DNA of 43,806 bases from CAZUTK01 sp964623265 (GTDB lineage Bacteria > Electryoneota > B3-LCP). The position numbers and the translations under genes were made by a program. The stretch covers positions 1 to 43,806 of the forward strand of contig CAZUTK010000019.1 of assembly GCA_964623265.1 (NCBI GenBank), read 5' to 3'. The notes below the pieces were generated by a model. That model saw nothing but the letters and a program-made list of their open reading frames with translations, was not told the origin of the DNA and searched no databases. Below are positions 9,136-15,734 of this stretch, piece by piece (the first letter of the stretch is position 1; each line of letters begins with the position of its first letter).

Positions 9136-9164
9136 AATTTAGCATTTATAGACGGAAATGTCAA
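9136..9164 (-). promoter_or_regulatory. Sigma70-type promoter reading into the TPM gene
   Basis: On the minus strand TTGACA (9164-9159), a 17-base spacer and TAAATT (9141-9136). The ATG at 9127 begins eight bases after the -10 box, so transcription would start at or within a base or two of the start codon. Confidence 0.75.
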
Positions 9165-9290
9165 GCGATTTCTCAGGGGATAGGGAAGTGGAGGATAAGC
9201 TTGTTTCATCAGCTTTCTCTGAAAGCGCATTTTGCAGAAATTGGAGAAAATTAGTTCCAACAATCGCTTTTTATTAGCGTATTAAATAAA

Positions 9291-9299
9291 TATTATCAT
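9291..9299 (+). promoter_or_regulatory. Possible Fur/Zur-type operator and -10 region of the metal-uptake locus
   Basis: The AT-rich stretch 9275-9305 contains a TATTAT -10 candidate at 9291-9296 with no good -35. ATTATCA at 9292-9298 is a perfect Fur-type half-site and the opposite half (9284-9290) matches four of seven positions. A repressor site here would fit a metal-regulated operon, but the match is only half convincing. Confidence 0.35.
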
Positions 9300-9327
9300 A
9301 AAAGGCATAACCTGGCCGAATCGAGCA

Positions 9328-9630
9328 ATGTCTCAACGCATTAAAAAAACCATCGTTTTCGCACTCATCCTCGCATTGCTGGCGGTCACGAGTCTGCATT
9401 TTATCACTCATAACCATCACGAAGATGGAACCTCGCATAACGACTGCCAGGCCTGCACGATTGACATAAACCTGAATTTCAACATTTCGCCGGACAATTT
9501 TTCGATTCTACTTTCTTGTCCTGCAGAAATTCTACGCGCATACTTCTCATCCTCACCTCGAACAGCTTCAGAAAATTCTTCCATTGCTTCGCGAGCTCCA
9601 CCGCAAGAATCACCCCATACTCTGCTCTAA
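9328..9630 (+). CDS. Small exported His/Cys-rich protein of the metal-uptake locus
   Basis: A 100-residue protein I cannot place in a named family with confidence. It has an N-terminal hydrophobic helix (residues 9-27) that looks like a signal or anchor, then a compact metal-ligand cluster at about 27-44 containing HNHHEDG, SHND and CQAC, that is four His and two Cys in under twenty residues. The rest is low in features and ends with Ser/Pro-rich sequence. Such short His-rich exported proteins are often seen at the head of zinc or copper loci; the neighbours here are a barrel protein, a ZnuA-like protein and a ZnuB-like permease. I infer a periplasmic metal-handling or sensing role. The downstream gap of 186 bases contains three tandem hairpins. 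Confidence 0.6.
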   Translation: MSQRIKKTIVFALILALLAVTSLHFITHNHHEDGTSHNDCQACTIDINLNFNISPDNFSILLSCPAEILRAYFSSSPRTASENSSIASRAPPQESPHTLL

Positions 9631-9658
9631 TTGATTTATCAGCCATAATCTCCATGCT

Positions 9659-9713
9659 GAGGCGATGACGCCTCGAGCTCTTTCCAGCTCGCATCGTGAT
9701 TGATGTATCACGA
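9659..9713 (+). other. Three tandem hairpins ahead of the barrel gene
   Basis: Three inverted repeats follow one another almost without spacing: GAGGCG/CGCCTC (9659-9674, 4-base loop), CGAGCT/AGCTCG (9674-9691, 6-base loop) and TCGTGAT/ATCACGA (9694-9713, 6-base loop). No T-run follows, so it is not a standard terminator. It could be a structured leader, an mRNA stability element or a partial transcription barrier between the small gene and the transport genes. Confidence 0.5.
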
Positions 9714-9816
9714 GCAGTCAGCGCGGAGCTGAAAAACCGAGCGCTTGATTGGATTAAAATTACGCGTTGTGCTCAGCGTTTCTGAAAATATAACTTCAGC
9801 CGTTTCCGGGGTAAAT

Positions 9817-10896
9817 ATGAATCGAATCCTAAAAATCTCGAAAGCTGCGTTAGTATCAATGATGCTGACAGGTATCATGTTGAATTCAGCATATACCGGA
9901 GTAACCAACCCGGATATATCGGTGGTTGGACAAGCGAGAACCTATCTGACGGATGATGAATCGGATGTCAATCGCAACCGCGGACAGATTGCATTCGACG
10001 AGTCTGAACTAGTTTTCGACGCAGCTTTGAATCCCTATGCACATGGAACTTTTATTTTTGCGGTGACAGATGAAGCCATCGAAGTGGAAGAGGGTTATCT
10101 TGTAATGACCAGAGGTCTTCCAGCAGGTTGGGGATTAAAGCTGGGTAAGTATCGCGCGGGTTTTGGAAAACTGAATCCAGTACATCCTCATGCCTATCCT
10201 TTCATTGATCGTTTCCGTGTACTGGAAGCGTATCTCCCCGGTGATGAAGCATATAATGAGATCGGAGCACAGATTTCCTATCGCCTGCCGTTGCCCGGCT
10301 CCTTTGCCTCGACGATTTGTGTTGACGTTTTTCAGGGGTATTCCTTCCATTTGGATGAACCGGATCAAGCACGACCAGCGCTCTTAGGTCGCTGGTCTAA
10401 TTTCTTTATGCTATCCGGCGCATCTTCCATGGAAATCGGATTATCTGCCACGCGAGGAATCAACAACGTCAGTCTAAACGCCAGTACCTATGTCTTCGGC
10501 TTGGACGCCAAAGCGAAGCTTTGGTTTTCGCCTTGGAATGTGCTCACGATTCAGGGTGAGGCGCTGTTGCTGAATCGTGAGGAGGTTACTTTGGACTCCT
10601 TATCACTTGCGGAGCAAAGAGATTATACTCGCTCCGGCGGAATCTATGCGTTCGCCGACTATACAATGCGAAAAAGGTACAACTTCGGTGCCAAATTCGA
10701 ACGATATCAACGCCCCGAATCCGCCGGACAGTGGGATCATTCCGCAGGTTTATTCGCAGGATTGACACTAATGGAGGAAACCACGATATTTCGTCTTAAT
10801 TGGGATCATTATTTACCTTCCGGCGGAGACGCTGTCAATACCTACACACTGCAAGTGGTTTTTTCTATGGGACCCCATAAACCGCATCAGTTCTAA
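9817..10896 (+). CDS. Putative outer-membrane beta-barrel protein of the metal-uptake locus
   Basis: A 359-residue exported protein. I start it at ATG 9817 (GGGGTAA upstream), giving a signal peptide of about 26 residues; the open frame extends 24 codons upstream without a better start. The body alternates hydrophobic and polar residues in beta strands with many aromatic residues, for example IFRLNWDHYLPSG near the end, and contains LGKYRAGFGKLNPVHPHAYPF, a pattern seen in phosphate- or metal-selective porin-like barrels. No TonB box or plug domain is apparent. It sits 14 bases before the ZnuA-like gene, so a role in passing metal across the outer membrane is a reasonable inference. The exact family is not certain. 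Confidence 0.65.
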   Translation: MNRILKISKAALVSMMLTGIMLNSAYTGVTNPDISVVGQARTYLTDDESDVNRNRGQIAFDESELVFDAALNPYAHGTFIFAVTDEAIEVEEGYLVMTRGLPAGWGLKLGKYRAGFGKLNPVHPHAYPFIDRFRVLEAYLPGDEAYNEIGAQISYRLPLPGSFASTICVDVFQGYSFHLDEPDQARPALLGRWSNFFMLSGASSMEIGLSATRGINNVSLNASTYVFGLDAKAKLWFSPWNVLTIQGEALLLNREEVTLDSLSLAEQRDYTRSGGIYAFADYTMRKRYNFGAKFERYQRPESAGQWDHSAGLFAGLTLMEETTIFRLNWDHYLPSGGDAVNTYTLQVVFSMGPHKPHQF

Positions 10897-10910
10897 TTCA
10901 GGAGGTTATC

Positions 10911-11789
10911 ATGAGAAAGCTCATCCTGCTCATCAATGTGGTGCTACTGTTGTCCCAATCAGTTTGGGGGAAAAACATCATCGGCGCTTCTCTTCCGGAT
11001 CTGGCCTCCATCGCGGCAGCAGTCGGAGGGGATCGCGTGGAAACGTTTTCGATTGCCCGCAGTGTATCGGATCCCCATTCTGTGGAAGTTCTGCCTTCCT
11101 ATATGGTGAAGGTCGCCCGATCCACTCTATATCTGAAGGTGGGTCTTAATCTCGATCAGTGGGCGGATCAGATTCTGGAAGGGGCCCGTAATCCAAAAAT
11201 CAAAGTGATAGATTGCTCATATGGGATCAACATTCTCGAAAAACCTTCAACGAAGGTTGATGCCTCTATGGGTGATATTCACCCTGAAGGAAATCCGCAT
11301 TACTGGCTCGATCCAGCCAATGGGCTGATCATCGCTCATACTATTTTCAGAGCGCTCTGTTTGGTTGATCCTGAGGGTTCGGCTGAATACAAAGTCAATT
11401 TAGATAAGTTTACGGAAGAGTTGCAACAAAAAATGAACGTATGGAAGTCTGAATCCGCCGCGCTGCCCTTTCGCAAATTGATTACCTACCACAACTCCTG
11501 GGTCTATTTCGCAGATGCGTTCGGATTCGAAATCGCCGCAAAAATCGAACCGGTACCGGGAATTCCCCCCACCGCAAATCATCTGATCAATTTGATGAAG
11601 ATCATACGAGAACAGAAGATCGGCATCGTTATTCAAGAACCTTACTTCTCAGATGAAGGCGCCAATTATCTTCGACGGGAAACCGGGGTGAGAGTCGTCA
11701 AGCTCGCGCCTTCCTGTGACAACACATCAGCAACATCGTATCTCGATCACTTTCAAACGATTCTCGAAGCGCTGAAAGCGGAGATGTAA
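10911..11789 (+). CDS. ZnuA/TroA-type metal ABC transporter substrate-binding protein
   Basis: Periplasmic solute-binding protein of the cluster A-I (zinc/manganese) family, 292 residues. It starts at ATG 10911 after a strong AGGAGG site, with a signal peptide of about 20 residues. Three metal-binding histidines of the family are visible: His56 in DPHSVEV, His130 in NPHYWLDP and His194 in TYHNSW. The usual His-rich loop of zinc-specific ZnuA is short here (HPEGNPH only), so zinc versus manganese cannot be settled from the sequence. The permease gene begins two bases after its stop, and the barrel gene precedes it, so all are likely one transcript. Zinc is preferred because of the His/Cys-rich exported protein at the head of the locus. 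Confidence 0.88.
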   Translation: MRKLILLINVVLLLSQSVWGKNIIGASLPDLASIAAAVGGDRVETFSIARSVSDPHSVEVLPSYMVKVARSTLYLKVGLNLDQWADQILEGARNPKIKVIDCSYGINILEKPSTKVDASMGDIHPEGNPHYWLDPANGLIIAHTIFRALCLVDPEGSAEYKVNLDKFTEELQQKMNVWKSESAALPFRKLITYHNSWVYFADAFGFEIAAKIEPVPGIPPTANHLINLMKIIREQKIGIVIQEPYFSDEGANYLRRETGVRVVKLAPSCDNTSATSYLDHFQTILEALKAEM

Positions 11790-11791
11790 CC

Positions 11792-12628
11792 ATGCTACAC
11801 GCATTCTCGTATCCTTTTATGTGGTGGGCTCTGGTTGCCTGTCTTGTCTTAGCCGGCATTCATGCCTATTTGGGCTTTCACGTTGTCAAACGCGGTGTGA
11901 TCTTCGTGGATCTTGCTATGGCGCAGATCGCCGCCATGGGAGTTGCGATTGCCATCGTGCTGAATTTGCATGAACATCCCGTCGCCAACTACCTCTTCCC
12001 AATAGCGACGACAGTTATCGGGGCGATACTTTTCGCCTGGCTGCGGCATCTTGAACATCGTGTGCCGCTGGAAGCGTTCATCGGCATCACTTTTGCCTCG
12101 GCGCAGGCAGTGGTGCTGTTATTGCTGGAATACTCGCCTTCCGGAACAGAGCATCTGAAGGAAACGCTGATGGGAAGTATTTTTACAGTGGATCCGGATA
12201 TGGTGATAAAGACCGCAGGGATATACTCTTTAATCGGTTTGCTCCACGTTCTGGTTCGAAAACCTCTCATGGAGATCACCGATTTGCCGAAGAGCGCGCA
12301 AGCCGCCGGTCGCAGCCTCTTCATCTGGGATGTCCTGTTTTACGCAACTTTCGGCGTCGTCGTCACCTCATCTGTTCGCATTGCGGGTGTTTTGCTGGTA
12401 TTTGCATTTCTTGTGATTCCAGCAGTGGCGGGGATGCTGGTCTCAGACCGTACCAGTGTTAGACTTGTCGTAGGCTGGAGCTTCGGTTTTCTCTGTTCTT
12501 TTGCGGGATTAATGGTTGCATTCAACTTGAATACTCCTGCGGCACCGACGATTCTGATTCTGCTGACCCTGTCATTATTGCTGCACGGGACGCTAGTGAC
12601 GATAGTGCGCAGGATTCGTTCACACTGA
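11792..12628 (+). CDS. ZnuB-type metal ABC transporter permease
   Basis: Inner-membrane permease of the ABC-3 family, 278 residues, with seven or eight hydrophobic helices. The N-terminus contains GIHAYLGFHVVKRGVIFVDL, in which the LGFHVVKRGV stretch is the conserved early segment of this family, and later AGVLLVFAFLVIPA, the hallmark segment near the coupling region. It starts two bases after the ZnuA-like gene. No gene for an ATP-binding subunit follows: the next gene is convergent after a terminator. The ATPase must therefore be encoded elsewhere, or the permease uses one shared with another system. Confidence 0.88.
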   Translation: MLHAFSYPFMWWALVACLVLAGIHAYLGFHVVKRGVIFVDLAMAQIAAMGVAIAIVLNLHEHPVANYLFPIATTVIGAILFAWLRHLEHRVPLEAFIGITFASAQAVVLLLLEYSPSGTEHLKETLMGSIFTVDPDMVIKTAGIYSLIGLLHVLVRKPLMEITDLPKSAQAAGRSLFIWDVLFYATFGVVVTSSVRIAGVLLVFAFLVIPAVAGMLVSDRTSVRLVVGWSFGFLCSFAGLMVAFNLNTPAAPTILILLTLSLLLHGTLVTIVRRIRSH

Positions 12629-12745
12629 AGCCGGCGAAACGGCAGAGCGGAACGAGCCTCTTCGAGAGCTAAAACCGTTGAATTCTGATCCTGCGCGATC
12701 GTCTAACTACTATTGCATCAGCCGAAACAAATCCTGCAGAAAGCG

Positions 12746-12778
12746 AAGTGCGGGCTGCACCCGCACTTCTTGCTTTTC
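12746..12778. terminator. Bidirectional terminator between znuB-like and fumarase genes
   Basis: Perfect 9-bp stem AAGTGCGGG (12746-12754) and CCCGCACTT (12760-12768) with a 5-base loop, followed on the plus strand by CTTGCTTTT. It lies between two convergent genes and can serve both. Confidence 0.75.
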
Positions 12779-12795
12779 GAATGTAGACACCGTTG

Positions 12796-13635
12796 CTATA
12801 AGACGACTCTCTTGTGCCGAGCCGCGTGGCATTGGATGTTCACGGCGGCGGGCAGCGATGCGATATGACAGGGATGCGCTTCGATGAAGACCGCCAGAGC
12901 AGTCGTTCTGCCGCCCAGACCTTGAGGTCCGATGCCCAGGTCGTTGATGCGCTGCAAGAGCTCTTCCTCCATCGCCGCGTAGTAGGGATCAGGATGTTTC
13001 GAACCCACTTCCCGCAGCAGCGCTTTTTTCGACAGCCAGGCGCATTTGTCGTAGGTTCCCCCGATGCCGACACCCACAATTACCGGCGGACAGGGGTTGG
13101 CTCCGGAGCGACGCACGCGATCCACCACAAAATCCTTAACGCCTTTCTCTCCGTCCGAAGGCTTCAGCATTTTCACTTCCGACATATTCTCAGAACCGCC
13201 CCCTTTGGGCGCCATGGTGATGGTGAGATTGTAACCCGGCACGATATCAATCCAGATCACAGCCGGAGTGTTGTCCCCCGTGTTCTTCCTCCGCAAAGGA
13301 TCCGCCACGATGGACTTGCGAAGATAACCTTCTTGATAGCCGCGCCGCACGCCGTCGTTGATGGCGGCGGTCAGATTCCCTTCGATGATGACTTGATCGC
13401 CCAGTTCCACGAAGAGCACCGCGAATCCCGTGTCCTGGCAGATGGGCACCCGATCTTCCTGGGCGATGCGCGCGTTTTCGATGCACTGGTCCAATAATTC
13501 CCGACCTACGGGTGATTCCTCTTTATCGCGGAAATCGCGAAGTGCTTGCAAGACATCCTCTCCCAAATTATAATTGGCGTCCATGCAGAGCCTGGCGACG
13601 GCGTCGGATATCTGATCGGGACGGATGGTTTTCAT
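12796..13635 (-). CDS. Class I fumarate hydratase (or related Fe-S hydro-lyase), alpha subunit
   Basis: Iron-sulfur hydro-lyase subunit of 279 residues that interconverts fumarate and malate, corresponding to the N-terminal part of FumA or to TtdA. Typical motifs are ICQDTG (Cys66), APKGGGSEN and ANPCPP (Cys182) for cluster binding, with the third ligand probably Cys256 or Cys269 near the C-terminus. GIGGTYDKCAW and GLGGRTTALAV are further family landmarks. A GGGAGT ribosome site precedes ATG 13635. The matching beta subunit is not adjacent on either side: downstream is a terminator and a convergent gene, and upstream is elbB. L-tartrate dehydratase alpha is the main alternative. Confidence 0.87.
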   Translation of the reverse strand: MKTIRPDQISDAVARLCMDANYNLGEDVLQALRDFRDKEESPVGRELLDQCIENARIAQEDRVPICQDTGFAVLFVELGDQVIIEGNLTAAINDGVRRGYQEGYLRKSIVADPLRRKNTGDNTPAVIWIDIVPGYNLTITMAPKGGGSENMSEVKMLKPSDGEKGVKDFVVDRVRRSGANPCPPVIVGVGIGGTYDKCAWLSKKALLREVGSKHPDPYYAAMEEELLQRINDLGIGPQGLGGRTTALAVFIEAHPCHIASLPAAVNIQCHAARHKRVVL

Positions 13636-13710
13636 GGATTACTCCCAGTAGAGAAATTTGCGTTGGTATCGTTGATTCGATGATTCATAACGGTCGCAGG
13701 AAGCGGACTT

Positions 13711-14373
13711 TCAAGCCCATGCCAGCACCTGATCCACCAGTTTTTCGATGCCTGCAGCGATGTCTTTGATCCCCGGACCCAGCATATAAGCGGGAGTGGA
13801 AACCACTTTATTTTTTTCGTCTGCTACAATTTCTTCCACGGTGCAGTTGACGTGTTTGGCTCCCAGAGCTTCCAGCGCCGCGGCGGTCTCCTTGTCGTTG
13901 CCGATCGTCAGCTTGACTTTGACGTTGCGATCCTTCAAAGCGCGCGCGAGCACCGCCGGTGCGATGCATATGACGCCGATGGGTTTCTTCGCGTCGAACA
14001 TCCCTTTAAGGAGACGATCCACTTCGGGATGGATGGTGCAGGTGGCTCCTTTGACGGCGAAATCGGTCAGGTTCTTGGCGGCTCCATATCCGCCCGGCAG
14101 GATCACCGCATCCAGATCTTCCGCTTTCACGTCGGCTAGGTCTTCGATTTTTCCGCGAGCGATCCGCGCGGCTTCCGTCAGAACATTGCGGACTTCGCCG
14201 GTTTTTTGTCCGGATTTGTGATTGACCACATCCATCTGAGATTTATTGGGCGCCAAGATGCGGACCTCGGCTCCGGCGCGATCCAGCGCCAACAAAGTAA
14301 CCACTGCCTCGTGGATCTCCGCACCGTCCAGAAAGCCGCAGCCGGAAAGGATTACGCCGACTCTCTTAGCCAT
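13711..14373 (-). CDS. elbB: ElbB/ES1 family glyoxalase-like protein (DJ-1/PfpI superfamily)
   Basis: A 220-residue cytosolic DJ-1-like protein. Start at 14373 follows AGGAGG by seven bases; an open frame extends 17 codons upstream without support. The opening RVGVILSGCGFLDGAEIHE, the ILPGGYGAAKNL segment and the nucleophile elbow IGVICIAPAVLA (Cys) are characteristic of ElbB. In Escherichia coli the protein has weak glyoxalase activity and was first linked to isoprenoid synthesis, but its physiological task is uncertain. It has its own promoter at 14409-14437; the fumarase gene begins 75 bases after its stop and may be cotranscribed. Confidence 0.9.
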   Translation of the reverse strand: MAKRVGVILSGCGFLDGAEIHEAVVTLLALDRAGAEVRILAPNKSQMDVVNHKSGQKTGEVRNVLTEAARIARGKIEDLADVKAEDLDAVILPGGYGAAKNLTDFAVKGATCTIHPEVDRLLKGMFDAKKPIGVICIAPAVLARALKDRNVKVKLTIGNDKETAAALEALGAKHVNCTVEEIVADEKNKVVSTPAYMLGPGIKDIAAGIEKLVDQVLAWA

Positions 14374-14408
14374 GGCATGCCTCCTTTGCGAATAAATGAC
14401 TTGACTTG

Positions 14409-14437
14409 AAGATAATATATTCACCGCAAGAAATCAA
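14409..14437 (-). promoter_or_regulatory. Sigma70-type promoter of elbB
   Basis: Minus strand TTGATT (14437-14432), 17-base spacer, TATCTT (14414-14409), about 36 bases before the elbB start. Confidence 0.65.
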
Positions 14438-14553
14438 GCCTCATTCGCAGCAGGTGATGATGGGAGGTCGAAACGGAAGAAAAGTGGGAGCAGGAAAAAT
14501 CCGAACTGCTTCGGATGCTGCGCGGAACGTTGAAGATGCAGTTCGGTATCGTG

Positions 14554-15009
14554 CTATTCTGACTGGAGGACCGGCACCGGTGATTTATGAATCGTAAGCC
14601 AGTAATCCGTGGCTTTGATCACGGTTTCGATGAAAGCGAAAGGATCGGAAGGTTTGACGCAGTATGAATTGGCGCCCGCCTGTGCGGTTTCCAGCTTTTC
14701 GTTGTCGTCGTCCAGCGCCGTCATCATCACGATGGGGATATCGCGCGTCGCCGGGTCCTGTTTCAATTCCTTTAACACTTCGATGCCGCTGATGCCGGGC
14801 ATATCTATATCCAGATAAATCAGCCCTGGGCGCGGGGCGTCTGTATAAGGCGGCAGGCGGCGGACGAAATTCAACGCCTCTTCGCCGTTGGATGTTTCGT
14901 AGATTTCATTCTTAATATGCGCGCTTTGGATGGCGTCCCGCACCAAGAGACGGCAATCTTCATCATCATCCACCAATAAAATCGAAATAGTGCCATCTGT
15001 GTTTTTCAT
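14554..15009 (-). CDS. Single-domain response regulator (Rcp1-like)
   Basis: A receiver domain with no output domain, 151 residues. Start ATG 15009 overlaps the stop of the preceding gene as ATGA, which implies translational coupling; the longer open frame lies inside that gene. Acidic pocket residues Asp14-Asp16 (VDDDED), phosphoacceptor Asp67 in LDIDMPG, the conserved Thr in MMTALDD and Lys in CVKPSDP are all present. The insertion before the phosphoacceptor strand (RRLPPYTDAPRPG) is typical of the phytochrome-partner Rcp1 group. It is the last gene of a three-gene signalling unit and probably serves as the soluble phosphate carrier or final target. Confidence 0.9.
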   Translation of the reverse strand: MKNTDGTISILLVDDDEDCRLLVRDAIQSAHIKNEIYETSNGEEALNFVRRLPPYTDAPRPGLIYLDIDMPGISGIEVLKELKQDPATRDIPIVMMTALDDDNEKLETAQAGANSYCVKPSDPFAFIETVIKATDYWLTIHKSPVPVLQSE

Positions 15010-15734
15010 GGATGCACCTCGTTCGTATCCAAAATATCTTCTGAATCCTCTTCTTTGTCTTCTACATCGAACATGGCGTTCTTCAGATCCAGATAGTCCG
15101 TATATTTGAATTCTTCGCTTTCCACGAACCGTTCGAACCTCTCGATGATGGCGGTGATGCGCCGCGTCTCCCGCAGACAGGTTTCGACCAGGCGCTGCAC
15201 GCTTTCCTGCGCATATCCGCTGCGTTCGCATAGTTCCGCAGAGAAGGTGACCGGCATAATCGCGTTGTTGATGTGATGTGCCAGGGTCATCATAATGCGT
15301 TTCAGCGTCTCGATCTGTATCTTCTTCTCACGTTCTCTCTGCTCAATCTCTTCCATCACCTTCCGGCGTTGGACATTGTTGATGGTGCGGTCGAGAATAT
15401 GGGGGAGTAGCTGTTGTAGTTCCAGCGATTTGATGACGAAATCCTCCGCACCTTCGCGCAGAGCCTGGACGGCGAGTTCGATGATCTCTTCGCCGGTCAC
15501 CATGATGACGGGACCGTGCGGGCGGTTGGATATTTCCCGCAGGATCTCCAATCCGGTCATATCCGGCAGATTGTAATCCATTAAAATAGCATCATAGAGC
15601 GAGAGATCTTTCTCCAGCGCCGCTCGACCGGATGTGACCGTATCGAACGCATATTCGGACGAATTTTCGGTCAACGTTTCCTGCACCAGAAGCGCTTGAT
15701 CGAGATCGTCTTCGATGATCAGAATTCTCATCAT
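15006..15734 (-). CDS. Receiver protein with C-terminal DHp-like domain and no kinase ATPase domain
   Basis: A 242-residue protein. Residues 3-118 form a receiver domain: Asp9-Asp10, phosphoacceptor Asp53 in LMDYNLPDMTG, Thr in VTGEE and Lys in VIKS. A coiled-coil linker (about 125-145) leads to a helical pair that resembles a histidine kinase dimerisation domain, with LAHHINNAIMPV (His153, His154) as the H-box and ETRRITAIIERFERF as the second helix. No HATPase domain follows, only an acidic tail. Its start at ATG 15734 overlaps the kinase stop as ATGA, and its own stop overlaps the next start. It may act as a phosphotransfer intermediate or as a dimerising receiver. The upstream extension of the frame lies within the kinase gene. 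Confidence 0.82.
   Translation of the reverse strand: MMRILIIEDDLDQALLVQETLTENSSEYAFDTVTSGRAALEKDLSLYDAILMDYNLPDMTGLEILREISNRPHGPVIMVTGEEIIELAVQALREGAEDFVIKSLELQQLLPHILDRTINNVQRRKVMEEIEQREREKKIQIETLKRIMMTLAHHINNAIMPVTFSAELCERSGYAQESVQRLVETCLRETRRITAIIERFERFVESEEFKYTDYLDLKNAMFDVEDKEEDSEDILDTNEVHP

Noticed and set aside
14461..14563. Short charged open stretch on the plus strand after the elbB promoter, reading like a helical protein tail
   Set aside because: Only about 34 codons, no start codon with a ribosome site, and it ends inside the convergent response-regulator gene. Too short to support as a gene or remnant.
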